64,000 bases of DNA from CAWBVG01 sp963792175 (GCA_963792175.1 CAWBVG010000002.1:51769-115768), one strand, 5' to 3'. Numbered from the stretch's first letter, positions 1 through 10,008 are shown. The notes: a model not told the origin generated them from the sequence alone. Numbers and translations: made by a program.

Positions 1-5
1 GGAAC

Positions 6-596
6 CTACATCGATTCGGAGATGACGACTTGTAAGAATCCGTCGAGCTGGCTGGCGGCCGCCGGACTATCGTTCACGCTCAAGTAGAGCGGACCGGTCT
101 TGGATTCGTCCGGTGCTTTGAAGACGCAGTAACGTCCCGCGGCAAAGACGAGAGTCGCGGTCTTGTCGACGACGGAATCCGCCGTGCTCCCGCCGATTTT
201 CGCGACGAGCGTTCCCAGCCGCGCTTCGGGAATCAACAGGGCGTCTCGTCGGCTCAAGCCGCTTGTGTCGCCGTCCGCCGTGCACGATTCGCTGGCTCCG
301 TGCGGTTTCCACGTCTGCTCCACTGGTGTCGGCACCGCGGCCGGAGCCGCCACGGGCTGTGCGCCCGCCGTCTGCGCTGCGGCCGGCTGCGCCTGCGGCA
401 CGGCAGGAGGCTGCGCCCCCACCGGTTGCGCCGGAGGCACGGCGGCTGGCTGCGAAGTTGTCTGCACGACCGTTCGTACTTCGATGCGATAGAGTTTCGT
501 CGGCGTCAGCCAGTCCAGTGCCAGCGTCCAGAGACTTCCCGGTCGGTCCGGCACGCGAACGGCTTTTTCGTTCAGATTCCAGGTTGGCTGACCCAT
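6..596 (-). CDS. Hypothetical protein with C-terminal LecA/PA-IL-like domain
   Basis: A 196-residue protein with three zones. Residues 1-45 are a short globular start. Residues 47-95 are a low-complexity linker of Pro, Ala, Gln and Val. Residues ~120-196 form a compact beta-rich domain containing LVAKIGG, an aromatic GRYCVF stretch and GPLYLSVNDSP followed by a Gly and a hydrophobic strand. That pattern (KIG..., then L.L.VND, then G-hydrophobic) recalls the calcium-dependent galactose-binding lectin LecA/PA-IL, an assignment made by eye. No signal peptide is visible. It is the last gene of a four-gene minus-strand cluster and starts 9 bases after the stop of the membrane-protein gene before it, so co-transcription is likely. 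The Pro/Ala linker could also be a simple spacer without function. A calcium or sugar ligand is not proven. Confidence 0.6.
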   Translation of the reverse strand: MGQPTWNLNEKAVRVPDRPGSLWTLALDWLTPTKLYRIEVRTVVQTTSQPAAVPPAQPVGAQPPAVPQAQPAAAQTAGAQPVAAPAAVPTPVEQTWKPHGASESCTADGDTSGLSRRDALLIPEARLGTLVAKIGGSTADSVVDKTATLVFAAGRYCVFKAPDESKTGPLYLSVNDSPAAASQLDGFLQVVISESM

Positions 597-605
597 GATG
601 CTCCT

Positions 606-1820
606 TTACGGCAGCGTGACCGGCACGATCGTCTTGTACATCGAAAGCGGGGACTTGGCTTTGCTGAGCGCGTCATGCTGCTGCTGATCGAGCGGTGCCA
701 GAGCCGCATAGCAGTGAGTTTCCTGCGGTGTGCAGACGATCGCTTCCACCGCCACGACACCGGGCAGGCACTCGCTGTCGGCAGCGCACAGCATCACGGT
801 GGCGCCGGCATTCAAAGACTGCTTGAGCTCGGCAAGCGCGATCGCGACAAATCTGACACCAGGCGACAACGTCGGCGACACACGTAACGAGGTCGCGTCG
901 ATGGGCTGTCGAGCGTATACCTTGCCCGGAAGGTATCGTCCTTCGATCGCGCTCTTCGTCGGCAGCGACCAGAAGAAGCCCAGTGGAAGATCGCCAGGCC
1001 TCTCAACGTCGCCATCCACCAGTCTTCGGTTCGCAGGCAGGTCGCGACGTGCCAGGTACGCGACGTGCTGTGTACCGCCGGCGTAGGGATTTCCCTTCGC
1101 TCGGGCGGCGATCTGAACCAGGGCGGCGACGACAATGACCACGTAGGCGACCAACACCAGAAGATGCACCCAGACTCGCGTCCACAGGCACCGCGCGAGG
1201 ATAGCGATGGCGGCGAGCGCCGCCAGTGCAAAGACCGGTTCTTCAGGTCGCGTCATCGAGGGCCAGAAGGACGCCAGCCAACTCATCTCTCGGGAGCCGC
1301 CTTGATGTTCTGGTATCTGAGATTGATCGGCTGATCGTCGAACGACGACAGCCGATGCAGGTGTGGACCACAACTCGCGTTCGTCGACCACATCAGCCGG
1401 CGCCTGAAACCCGAGCGCGCGCAGCAGGTCGATGCGAAACAGGTCAAGCGTGGTCGTCAGGACGTCGACAAACGATCGGTAGAACTCCGTCGCCGCTCGA
1501 TACCACAAGTACGTCGCGGCCGGCCCGAGCAGCGCCAGCACACAGAACCAGATGACCGAAGTTCCCCATACCCCCAATACCGCCAGCCAGATCGCCCACC
1601 ACAGCGTCGTCAACCAGCAGCAGGCGACGAGAAAGTCCAGTTGCGCTTTGGATTCCTGTAGACCGGAATAGGCATTCGCATCCTGCTGGATAACGCGCTG
1701 CAAGGTGTTCCAGAACAGTTCGAGGTTGCAGTGGTACCGGCGAACGCTGGACAACTGCGCGGTGTTCGAAATATTTCCCATCGCAGTCGGCGCGACGTCC
1801 TGAGCGCCGAAACTGGACAT
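606..1820 (-). CDS. Membrane protein with SAF-like segment, function unknown
   Basis: About 404 residues. Paired hydrophobic segments lie near residues 65-110 (rich in Trp, Leu and Ala) and again near 200-245. The stretch between them is soluble and probably cytoplasmic. The C-terminal half contains ARRDLPANRRLVDGDV and later GRYLPGKVYARQPI, the two strands typical of an SAF domain, seen in pilus-assembly CpaB and in sialate synthases. The start chosen is the ATG at 1820; a TTG one codon earlier would add a residue. The gene begins 11 bases after the stop of the upstream membrane-protein gene. I do not recognise the overall family. The neighbouring membrane protein and LecA-like protein suggest a joint envelope-associated complex, which is inference only. 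Confidence 0.6.
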   Translation of the reverse strand: MSSFGAQDVAPTAMGNISNTAQLSSVRRYHCNLELFWNTLQRVIQQDANAYSGLQESKAQLDFLVACCWLTTLWWAIWLAVLGVWGTSVIWFCVLALLGPAATYLWYRAATEFYRSFVDVLTTTLDLFRIDLLRALGFQAPADVVDERELWSTPASAVVVRRSADQSQIPEHQGGSREMSWLASFWPSMTRPEEPVFALAALAAIAILARCLWTRVWVHLLVLVAYVVIVVAALVQIAARAKGNPYAGGTQHVAYLARRDLPANRRLVDGDVERPGDLPLGFFWSLPTKSAIEGRYLPGKVYARQPIDATSLRVSPTLSPGVRFVAIALAELKQSLNAGATVMLCAADSECLPGVVAVEAIVCTPQETHCYAALAPLDQQQHDALSKAKSPLSMYKTIVPVTLP

Positions 1821-1831
1821 CAACTGATCGT

Positions 1832-2524
1832 TCAGTCGAAGTTATCGTTTCTGGCGCGCTCCGTCGCTGATTGCATGATCAGCACCAGACTCTCCTGAGC
1901 ATCGCCGAGAGACCGGCGATCGCGAGTGTCTCGCAGTTCGGCGTTGTTGGTCCGGAGAGACGGCAGGAGATTGTCGACGGTGCCCGGGATGTGCCGCGAG
2001 TGGATCAGTCCGCCACGAATCTGATTCCATTCCAGAGCCTGAATCTTCTTGGCCGCCGTGTCGCGCCTCGTGAAGCTGTTGACGGTCGTCCCTTGTCCGA
2101 TGACGCGTGCGTCCACGAGCAGCTCCAGCCACGTGTCGTTCGACTCCTCCAGGTCGAGACGCACCCGGTTGGCATCGGCAATCCGCCGCTGCAATCGGCT
2201 GAGACGGCGTGCCTGCCCGGACGTCGAGATGCGCCGGAGGGCTTCCGGCCATCGGCCCTCGAGCAGACCTCGCAGGAAATCGTTCAACGACGACAGCACA
2301 TAAGCCGCGACGACTGTGCCGATGATGATTGTCGCGGTGACAAACGCGGCTCCAGTCACCGTTTGCTTGTCGATGAACGCGATCGCCCAGTCGTGAAACG
2401 ATTCGAAGAGCAAGAAGCCCATCAGCCCGTTGAAGAACGCGAATACGAGGACCGGCAGCCAGCTCGCGAGGATGAAGAACTTGGAGAACGACGACGCGAG
2501 GCTATTGAGAAGCGTGCTTAACAT
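1832..2524 (-). CDS. Two-TM membrane protein with charged C-terminal domain
   Basis: About 230 residues. Hydrophobic helices lie near residues 15-42 and 56-80 and are followed by a long Arg/Glu/Asp-rich region likely to be helical and cytoplasmic. No catalytic motif is visible and the family is not recognised. The start ATG at 2524 lies 21 bases after the stop of the upstream 150-residue protein. The gene ends 11 bases before the next membrane protein, so the three probably form one transcript. The large soluble C-terminus could be a scaffold that interacts with the SAF-containing membrane partner. Confidence 0.55.
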   Translation of the reverse strand: MLSTLLNSLASSFSKFFILASWLPVLVFAFFNGLMGFLLFESFHDWAIAFIDKQTVTGAAFVTATIIIGTVVAAYVLSSLNDFLRGLLEGRWPEALRRISTSGQARRLSRLQRRIADANRVRLDLEESNDTWLELLVDARVIGQGTTVNSFTRRDTAAKKIQALEWNQIRGGLIHSRHIPGTVDNLLPSLRTNNAELRDTRDRRSLGDAQESLVLIMQSATERARNDNFD

Positions 2525-2545
2525 CGCTCGAACCGCTCTGAGATG

Positions 2546-2998
2546 TCACGGAACAGGGAAACCGCAGACGATGCAGACCGCTGGATTCCTGGGATTCCTT
2601 CGATGGGGCGGATAGTAATGCGGATCCCCCGGATTCCGGCATTTTGCTCCGGGAGGGGTGAGGAGGTAGTAGTCGGCCTGGGGTTCGTGCACCGAGACAA
2701 CTCTCGCGACGGTTCCCGTTCTTCCGAAGACGCCGTAGTCGAGCCCCATGTGCCTGAGTCGGTCGACCACCGCCGCCGTCTGCACACCCAGCATCACGGA
2801 GGCCGGGTCCCAGGGCTGCACGTCTGAGAGCGTGTCCAGTCCGGATGCCAGCGCCTGTTCGAGAGAGTTGAATCGTATCAGCCGGACCTCGCTCGGGGCC
2901 CATGACACCAGGCCGGACGTTCCAAACTCCACCATGGGGCCAAATGCCTCGCGGATCAGCGTGTGGGCCTCGAGGACGGGGAGCTCGAACTCCTTCAT
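2546..2998 (-). CDS. Hypothetical 150-residue soluble protein with C-terminal cysteines
   Basis: First gene of the minus-strand cluster. The body (residues 1-105) has alternating beta/alpha character without a known signature. Residues ~115-150 hold AKCRNPGD and end with CIVCGFPVP, so three cysteines could bind a metal or form a redox pair, although the tail is also rich in Pro, His and Arg. Start ATG at 2998 is the first Met of a long open frame. Real coding is supported by its position and tight spacing with the genes downstream, not by a recognised domain. The C-terminal tail may be altered by a base error, since its composition changes abruptly. Confidence 0.45.
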   Translation of the reverse strand: MKEFELPVLEAHTLIREAFGPMVEFGTSGLVSWAPSEVRLIRFNSLEQALASGLDTLSDVQPWDPASVMLGVQTAAVVDRLRHMGLDYGVFGRTGTVARVVSVHEPQADYYLLTPPGAKCRNPGDPHYYPPHRRNPRNPAVCIVCGFPVP

Positions 2999-3329
2999 GC
3001 GATGGCTGCCTTTCGGCGCGCGGCGACCAGCCGCGCGAGGCTGGAAGTGTAGTGCCTCCAGTGGTCGGATTCAACGAAACGCACGCACATCGAACGGGCG
3101 CGCGCCACCGTCCGCTCGCGTCATTGTGACGTGAGTGTTCGGCCGCGCCACCTGGGGACCACGGACACGGATCTCTGTCGAGGATGTTGATCGAGGCCTT
3201 TCGGGCCGATCGCGTTCAACTGGTTGATCGAATGTTGTGGACCCCGCCGCCGTCGTGGCTGCATGATTCGTGTTTTCTTGCTCTCACCAGCCGATGTCGG
3301 TCGTCAATCACCCATGCGGCTCTCCCTAG
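2999..3329. other. Intergenic region between divergent genes
   Basis: About 330 bases separate the divergent starts of the 150-residue protein and the GT-C-like protein. I see no convincing gene, RNA or repeat in it. It presumably carries the two divergent promoters, but no good -35/-10 pair stands out. Confidence 0.4.
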
Positions 3330-5825
3330 ATGATGTCCGGCCTGCTCACGCTCGCGGGGGCGGCGCTCGGCGTGACGATCCACGTGTGGCTCGCCAGCGG
3401 CGTCCTGACGCCTCTCGCGGGCAGCAGCATCGAGTATCTGTTCATCTCGGCGACGGCACGATCGGCGGTCGCCATCGCGCTCGTCACAGCGACGCTGGTG
3501 CTGGCGGCGCATCTCGCCATCAGGCGCCTGGCCGCGCGCCGCTGCGTTCAGCCGCCGCTCTTCTCGTGGCCGGACACGGCGTACATGGCGCCGCTCTGCT
3601 GGTGTGCGATCAGTGCGCTGGCGCTGCTGAATCTCATTCCGTCGGTCAGCCGCTGGTTCACCGTGGCGTCGTACGCGATCGTCGATCTGCGGTGGTGGTG
3701 GATCGGCTTCGTGCTGGCCTGGACCGCGTGGCGGCTGGATGCGCGCCTGAACGGCGCGATGCGGAACGGGATCGCGCGAGCGGCTGCGCCGCTGGCGACG
3801 CGCCGCTGGCTGCCGGAAGCGCTGCTGGCCGTACTGGCCGTGGCGTGGTCGGTCGCTGGCACGCCGATCGAGCGCTCGAATGGCGGAGCGACCGGCGACG
3901 AGCCCAAGTACCTGCGGTATTGCGAGAACTGGTATCAGGGCCTGGGCTTCGAAGTCGCGCAGATCAAGCCGATGGCGGAGCTGCCCGCCGACTTCCGTCC
4001 CCGCCTCCTGCACAACGTCGCGCTGCTCGTCGAGGTCGTTCCCGGCGAGTTACGAAACATCGTCGTCGACGCCGCGCGATTCGTCCGCGATCCCTCGCAG
4101 CCGTTCAATCGAGCGCAACACAGCGGCGGCGGCTTTGTCGCGGGCAAGGATGGCGGCACCTACCAGATGCACAATCCCGGCATCTCGGCGCTGATCTTCC
4201 CGGCGTACCTCGTGGACAGGCAGCTCGCTCAGATTGTTCCCGGCTCGAAAGCGCAGTGGCCCGAACACCTGCCGGTGGTCAACGCGCTGATGCTCGGCAT
4301 CTACGCCGCGTGGACGGTCTTGATCCTCCGCTTTCTGCGCCGGTCCGGCGCTTCGGAAGGCGTCGCCTGGGTCACAGCGCTCGCCTGCACGTTCACCCTT
4401 CCCGCCGCGGCTTTTCCGTTCCAGTACTACCCCGAGCTGGTCGCGGGACTCCTGGTGACGGCGGTCGCCGGCCACCTGCTGTTCGCAAGCGCCGACCGCC
4501 GGCGCAGGGCGTTCGTCGTTGGCCTGCTCGCCGGTTACCTGCCGTGGCTCCACGTTCGATTCAGCGCGGTCACCATCGCGTTCGCGCTTGCCGCAATCGT
4601 CATCTGGCGCGCCGATCGCCGGCGGGTGTTGGGTTTCCTGGGCGGCATCGCCGTTCCGGTGGCGCTCTTCTCCCTCTACACCTACCGCATCTCCGGCAGC
4701 GTGATGCCCTCGGCCCTCTGGACCGCCAGCGGCGACGAGAACAACTTCGCGTGGTTGAGCATGGTCCGCAACAGCGTCGCCTATCTCGTCGATCGCGATT
4801 GGGGCCTGTTCGCACACTCGCCGGTGTTTCTGCTGGCGCTGCCAGGCTACTGGTGGATGGCGAAGCGCCAGCCGGCGGTCGCCTGGATGAGCGCGGCGGT
4901 GTTCCTGGCGCTTCTCCTCCCCGCGGCCGGAAAGACGCTGATCCAGACGACGCCGATGCGCCTCATCGTCGCGGTGGTGCCGCTGGCGGCGACGCCGCTC
5001 GTCGACGTGCTGTCACGAGCCGGTCGGGCGACGCGGATCGTGTTCGCGCTGCTGCTCCTCCTCTCGCTCGACAACGCCGTCGCCTACAACTTTCACCACG
5101 ATCGAACGATGGACATCCTTCTCGACCCGAGCTTCAGCGGGTGGAAGGTCAACCTGCTCTTTCCGTACAAAGCCGTCAGCCGTGGCAGGTGTCGATGGCC
5201 AATGGCGTCCTGCTGATCGTCTGGCTGAGCGCGGTCGCCTCGCTGTTCGTGATTCCCGCGTGGCTCGATCGACGGCCGACGTTCAACTCCTCGCGGAACG
5301 GAATGGGCGCCCGGACGGTTCGTCATGGTGACCGCGGCGATCTTCCTCGCTATCAGCACCGGCGTTGCAGCCGCGACAGGCGCCTGGACGGGGCGCCGGT
5401 ATCTGATCACGGCGCCCGCTGCTGCGCGGGACGCGGCACTCATGCTCGACGAGCTTGGCCGCTGCACGATTTGCTACTCGTCCGCACACGGTCCAATTGG
5501 CGCCAAGGACGCCGCCGTCGGCGCGCGACGCCTGCTGATCGATCTCGAGGCGATCGATCCGTCAGTGGCGGCGCGCCACGAGGCGTGGACGTTGCCAGGC
5601 TATTCGGACTGGCTGGAGATGCCGGGACGGATTCGTGCGTGGTTCCAGGAAGCCCACGGCCGCGAGCCCTCCAACGGCGAGGTCGGACACTTCATGTATC
5701 AGTGGCGCGAGGAGCGGGTGCCCTCGACGGAGATCCGAAGGCGGATTTTCGCGTCGGCGGGAAAGACGCCACCTAGACAAAGCTTTAACCGCAGAGGCAC
5801 GCTGAGAACGCAGAGCTCTTATTGA
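3330..5825 (+). CDS. GT-C-like polytopic membrane protein, frame broken twice
   Basis: The first frame encodes ~628 residues of alternating hydrophobic helices, with a periplasmic acidic stretch near residues 190-205 (GGATGDEPKYLRY) where GT-C glycosyltransferases carry their catalytic acidic loop. A polyprenyl-phosphate-sugar dependent glycosyltransferase or related membrane protein is the best guess. The frame slips near 5180 and again near 5310. Translation resumes each time with plausible membrane sequence (QPWQVSMANG, then MVTAAIFLAIS) and a soluble C-terminal domain of ~150 residues. Start ATG is at 3330 or 3333, with no clear ribosome site. The last ~16 codons and the stop at 5823-5825 lie inside a dispersed hairpin repeat, so the natural C-terminus may be shorter. 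Confidence 0.6.
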
Positions 5826-5865
5826 AAAAAGAACTCTCTGCGTGCTCTGCGGCGCTCTGCGGTTA
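5786..5865. repeat. Dispersed inverted repeat (ACCGCAGAG...CTCTGCGGT family)
   Basis: Arms 5786-5820 and 5831-5865 are imperfect reverse complements, starting TAACCGCAGAG and ending CTCTGCGGTTA, around an A-rich loop. Related elements sit at 31751-31818 and 36470-36567. It lies between two convergent genes and supplies the stop codon of the upstream one. A bidirectional terminator or REP-like mobile palindrome would both fit. Confidence 0.8.
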
Positions 5866-5873
5866 GACCGTGA

Positions 5874-6873
5874 CTAGAACGTCGCGATCGGATTCAGTGG
5901 AAACCCGGTGCCGCCTGGCACCGGCACCGGCGCCGCGGTCAACAGGAACTCCCAGCGCTTGAGCCGCGCGGCGGTTTCGGCTGCCGCCTCCAGGTCCATC
6001 ACGTCGACCAGCGGCAGACCGAGCGCGACAATCGCGAGCTGGTGAATCGGCCGGCCGTTGCCTTCGATCACCGACGGCTGCACGTCGTTGACCGCGTCGT
6101 TGCCGAGCAGGGCGACGTCGCGCTGCTTCAGCCACGGCATGACCGACGCGTGAAAGCCGGCCGCGTCGCGGGCCACGTTCCACGGGCCTTTCTGCGCACG
6201 CTGCACCCATCGTCCGGTGCGGAGGAAGAGCGCGTCGCCGCTGCCGATCTTGATGCCCGCGAACTTTTCCCACGCTTCGAGATCCGAGGGGTAGACCGGC
6301 GTGCCCGGCTCGAGGTACGCCACGTTCTTCATCCTCGGCAGATCGACGATCACGCCGCGCGTCAGGATCCCGGCCTTCTGGTGCTCGACACCGTTCATCG
6401 GGCAGCCCGGGCCTTGCGCGATATCGGACCGCGCGTAGCCGTTGTAGATCTTGCCTTCGAACGAGTAGTGGCAGAGCGAATCGATGTGCGTGATCGTCGA
6501 GCCGTGGTACCAGATCGTGTACAGGTCCATCGCATGGCCGGTGTTGTCGATGCGTCATCTGCTGGCCGATCGGGCGTGGATTGTCGGGGAACTGTTCCTT
6601 GTCGAGCGTGTGCGCCAGCGACACGGAGACACCATCACGCGCGAGCTTCAGCGCCTGCCTTGCGCTTCTCAGGCGTAATCAGATTCAACGTGCCGATCTG
6701 ATCGGTCTTGCCCCAGCGTCCCCAGTTGGAGAGCTCGGTCATCCACTTCGCGACGTCGGCGTTGGTGACCTTTGGCGGATCAGCGACGGCAGCCGTCAGG
6801 GCAGGCCTGCGCTACGAGCACAAGGCCGAGGCGCACACCGCCATGGCTGCAATCGACTCTCTGTCTTCACCAT
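5874..6873 (-). CDS. Cyclase family protein (kynurenine formamidase-like), frameshifted
   Basis: Predicted metal-dependent hydrolase of the PF04199 cyclase family. The clear part (5874-6530) contains HGSTITHIDSLCH, the HxGxxxHxDxxxH metal-binding pattern of the family, then NGYARSDIAQGPGCP and GDALFLRTGRW, also typical. Upstream, NWGRWGKTDQIGTLN and SLAHTLDKEQFPDNP match the family N-terminus but lie in other frames, separated by single-base slips near 6545 and 6665. A start at 6873 is supported by an AGGAGG site just upstream and would add a hydrophobic leader, itself damaged by indels, suggesting export. The substrate cannot be told; family members act on kynurenine, isatin and other amides or lactones. 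It stands 32 bases downstream of the PQQ dehydrogenase on the same strand. Confidence 0.75.
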
Positions 6874-6905
6874 CCCGCCTCCTCCTGCCCTGCCCGCCCT
6901 CCCGC

Positions 6906-9123
6906 CTAGCTGCTCTCGGGCAACGCGAAGACATACAGCGCGTTGCCGGTGCCCGGCATCTTCACTTCCGGAATGATCGTGCGCGGCACCACGCGCGGGC
7001 TGCCGCCGCCGGTGGCGCCGGTCGTGACCGCGACATACTGGCGGCCGCCCGCCGTGAACGTCACGGGGTAACCCATGACCGTGGTGCCGAGGCGCGTCTG
7101 CCAGAGTGTCTCGCCGGTCTTCACGTCGAACGCGCGGAAGGTGCGGTCGAGATCGCCGACGAAGCCGACGCCGCTGTCAGTCGTGATCACACCCGTGAGA
7201 AACGGCGATCGCTGCTCGCGACTCCAGACCTCTCTCATCGTCTTCACGTCGTAGGCGGCGAGCTTGCCGACGTTGCCGTCGGTGCCGGGCATCTCGAAGA
7301 AACGGCGATCGGCGCCGGTGCCGCCCGATCCATTCGTGAACTCGAGCTTGCGGCCGTTCATCTGCATGCACGACTGACTGAGCGGAATGATCAGGGTCCC
7401 GGCCTGCGGCACGTAACTCATCGCCTGCCAGTTGTGTCCGCCTTCCGTGCTCGGACACGAATCCACCCACTGTCCCGTCTGCTGCTCGAGGATGTCGGGG
7501 CGATACTGCGGTGCCCCGGTCTTCGCGTCGATCGACTCGAAGACGTTCTGGAAGATGGTTTCCTTGTAGCCGAGGAACGAGCCGTTGCGCCGATCGAGCT
7601 TCCACAGGATGCCCGGCTTGCCGATCGTGAACACCACCTTCTGATCGCCGATGTCGACGAGCACGCGTTCGAAGACTTCGTCGAGATCGAGCGATTCGCC
7701 GGGCGCGTGCTGATAGTGCCATGCCAGCGTGCCGTCCTTGGGCCGCAGCGCCACCGTGGAGCTCGTGAACAGCACGTTGTCGAAATTCGACGTTCCGCGT
7801 GACGCGCGCATCCATGGCTTCGCCTGCGCCACGCCCCAATAGGTGAGATCGAGGTCCGGGTCGTAGCTGCCGCTAATCCAGGTTTCGCCGCCGATGCGGA
7901 GGTTGTCGGCCAGCTTGCCCCACGTTTCGGCGCCCTGCTCGGTGCCGCGGCGCACGGTGTTGAACTTCCACAGCTGCTTGCCGGTCGACGAGTCGTAGCC
8001 GCTGATCCAGCAGCCGTCGTTGCCGTAGCGGTCGCAGCCCACCAGGCCGTTGACGACGACGCCCTTCATCACCATCGGCCCGGCGGTGTTGGCGTAGCCT
8101 TTCGCGCGATCGGCGATGGGGGTGTCCCACAGCTTGGTGCCGTTGCGCGCGTCGAGCGCCACCAGCCGCGCGTCGGTCGTCGCGACGAACAGCTTGTCCT
8201 GGTAGATCGCCATGTTGCGCATCGCCGCCTGGCCGATCAGCGCGTTGGGACCGACGCGGTTCTCCCAGATCAAATCGCCGGTCCGCGCGTCGAGCGCCTG
8301 CACGACGTTCATGATGTTGACGATGTAGAGGACGCCGTTGTGCACGAGCGGCGACGGCTCGTTGCCCTGGCCTTCGTTCATCGCCCAGGTCCATACCAGC
8401 TGCAGATCCTTCGCGTTGTCGCGGGTGATCTGCGTCAGCGGACTGTGGCTCCAGCCCTGGTAGTTGCGCCGTGCCATCAGCCAGTCGCCCGGATCCTGAC
8501 TGCGCAGCATGTCGTCGCTGACCGGCACATAGTTCTTCACCGTGCCCGCGACCGTGATGCCCAGCACGCCCGCGTTCGCCGGCGGCCCGCCACGTCCGCC
8601 AGCGTCGGCGCCGCCGCGTCCACCGCGCCCGGCCGCGGCCGCCCGGAACGGGAGAAGGCGGCCCGCCGACAACTGGTGGCGGCAGCGGATCGCCTCCCGT
8701 TGTCGTCGCCGGGCGCACGCCCAATGGCCCGATCGCGGCGGCGGTCGTCGGTGTCAGCGGCTGCGTGCCAGCCGGCGCGCCGTTCGCCTGGAGAATGAAC
8801 GCCGTCACCGCGAGGTATTGATCCGCGCTGAGGGTCTCGCCGGTCGGCGGCATCGTCGACTGAATGAACTCGAAGAGATCGCGCGTGGTGCGCGCCCGCC
8901 ACGTGTTCATGAAGTTGTTGCCGGCCAGTTGCGGCGCTTCGTTTCGTCCCGCGAGATCGGGCAGGTGGCAACTGGCACAGCTCGCCTGATAGACCGTCCG
9001 CCCGGCGGCGGCCTGCGCGGCCGTATAGACGGCGGCTGCCGGCTGTTGGGCGCCGACCCACGCGATCGCGGCGAGCACGAGCGCGGCGACGGCGACGGCT
9101 TCAGCCGAGCGATCACGCCTCAT
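6906..9123 (-). CDS. Cytochrome c - PQQ-binding beta-propeller dehydrogenase fusion, one frameshift
   Basis: N-terminal leader with a hydrophobic stretch, then a class I cytochrome c domain with CASCH heme site (residues ~50-54) and a distal Met in QSTMPPTGETLS. A Pro/Gly-rich linker follows, then an ~550-residue PQQ beta-propeller with repeated LDARTGDLIWE-like tryptophan docking motifs. The frame changes near 8670 in the low-complexity linker. Where methanol dehydrogenase has the catalytic Asp in its P-x-D-x-W-D loop, this protein reads PGESLD, so the position appears to be Glu. The Asn of the YxGxGN motif appears as Gln. These alignments are by eye. It probably oxidises an alcohol or similar substrate in the periplasm and passes electrons to its own heme. 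The start ATG overlaps the stop of the upstream CHRD gene, suggesting translational coupling. Confidence 0.85.
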
Positions 9124-9557
9124 CGCTTGTTCTCCTGCGGCGTCAGCCAGCCCCAGAGATTACCGTCCGGGGCTTTCTCGCTGTGCAGCTGGATGTACAG
9201 CCGGCCCTTCTCGAGGTCGGCGACCTGAATAGGTGTCAGTTCGAGCGTTCCGCTGAGCGTGCCGCTGGTGCCGTCGGCTTTCACGGCCAGGTCGAAGATC
9301 ACCGGGCCGCGAACGCCCTTCACGGGACTGCGGTGGAGCTGCGCGATCGTGGCGGGTGAGCGCAGGCCTTCAAACGTGCCTGTGACGGCCAGCTTGGTAC
9401 CGGTCAGCACGGCCGAGGCCGTTCCGGATCCCGCAATCGTCGCCTGCATCGACACGTCGATTGGCACCGGCGCCAGCCGTGTCCTGAACGTCTTCGGTTG
9501 CTGTGCGATGAGAAAGGCGGACGAGCAGAGTACCAACAGCCACGTTGTCTGTCGCAT
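9120..9557 (-). CDS. CHRD domain secreted protein
   Basis: About 145 residues: an N-terminal signal-like hydrophobic stretch (TTWLLVLCSSAFLIA) followed by a CHRD domain with the usual closing features (LHSEKAPDGNLWGWL). CHRD domains are found in chordin and in many secreted bacterial proteins, where their role is not defined. I chose the ATG at 9557, preceded by a GGGGAG site, over an ATG 12 codons upstream. The stop TGA overlaps the ATG of the cytochrome/PQQ dehydrogenase (sequence tcat on the plus strand), so the pair is likely translationally coupled. It may be a partner or stabiliser of that enzyme in the periplasm, which is inference. Confidence 0.8.
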   Translation of the reverse strand: MRQTTWLLVLCSSAFLIAQQPKTFRTRLAPVPIDVSMQATIAGSGTASAVLTGTKLAVTGTFEGLRSPATIAQLHRSPVKGVRGPVIFDLAVKADGTSGTLSGTLELTPIQVADLEKGRLYIQLHSEKAPDGNLWGWLTPQENKR

Positions 9558-9604
9558 GGAAGCCGCTCCCCTTGAGGACGCGGCAATCATATCTGGATCC
9601 TGAG

Positions 9605-9685
9605 ATTGGGTAATTGGGTGATTGGGTAATTGGGGAATTGATTGACGGATTGGACAGATTACCCAATTACCCAATTCCCCAATTA
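9605..9685. repeat. AATTGGG/CCCAATT tandem and inverted repeat
   Basis: Left arm 9605-9638 is three to four copies of an 8-base unit close to ATTGGGTA. Right arm 9658-9685 carries the complementary units (ACCCAATT). The arms can fold into a long imperfect hairpin and the A+T content is far above the surroundings. It lies between the CHRD gene and the small anchored protein, which are on the same strand. Confidence 0.8.
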
Positions 9686-9696
9686 TTCGATCCCGG

Positions 9697-10008
9697 TTAG
9701 CTTTTGGGAGACCCCAGGCGGGGCAGCTGCGTCTGCGGCGAGTGCAGCTCGTAGAGCGTTCCCGCGGCATCGAGCTGGTAGGTGGCGACCGCGGGTGTCA
9801 CCCGGTTGCCGTACATGTCGATCGCCTCGTCTTCGTTCGGTTCGCCCTCAACCGGGTCGGGCGGAACGCTGAACGGATCGATGGAGGCTGCCGATTCCAC
9901 TTCCTCGACCGCCGCGTGAACCGGGTGTGTAGCGGTCACAAGCTGTGTCAGCAGCGCGCCGAAGGCGATCAACAATATGGCGACGAAAAAACCGATCCGC
10001 CTCAACAT
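9697..10008 (-). CDS. Small anchored or secreted protein, unknown function
   Basis: About 103 residues from the ATG at 10008. Residues 3-26 (RRIGFFVAILLIAFGALLTQ) form a signal peptide or membrane anchor. The rest is acidic and Pro-rich (EGEPNEDEAIDMYGN), then has a short strand-like region (ATYQLDAAGTLYELHSPQ). No family is recognised. It is divergent from the PBP1a gene with ~95 bases between start codons, which should contain both promoters. Support comes from the coherent leader plus mature-domain architecture; longer starts upstream would run into the PBP1a leader region. Confidence 0.55.
   Translation of the reverse strand: MLRRIGFFVAILLIAFGALLTQLVTATHPVHAAVEEVESAASIDPFSVPPDPVEGEPNEDEAIDMYGNRVTPAVATYQLDAAGTLYELHSPQTQLPRLGSPKS

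Noticed and set aside
9605..9685. Possible CRISPR array
   Set aside because: Units are only 8 bases, contiguous and partly inverted, with no spacers and no cas genes nearby.
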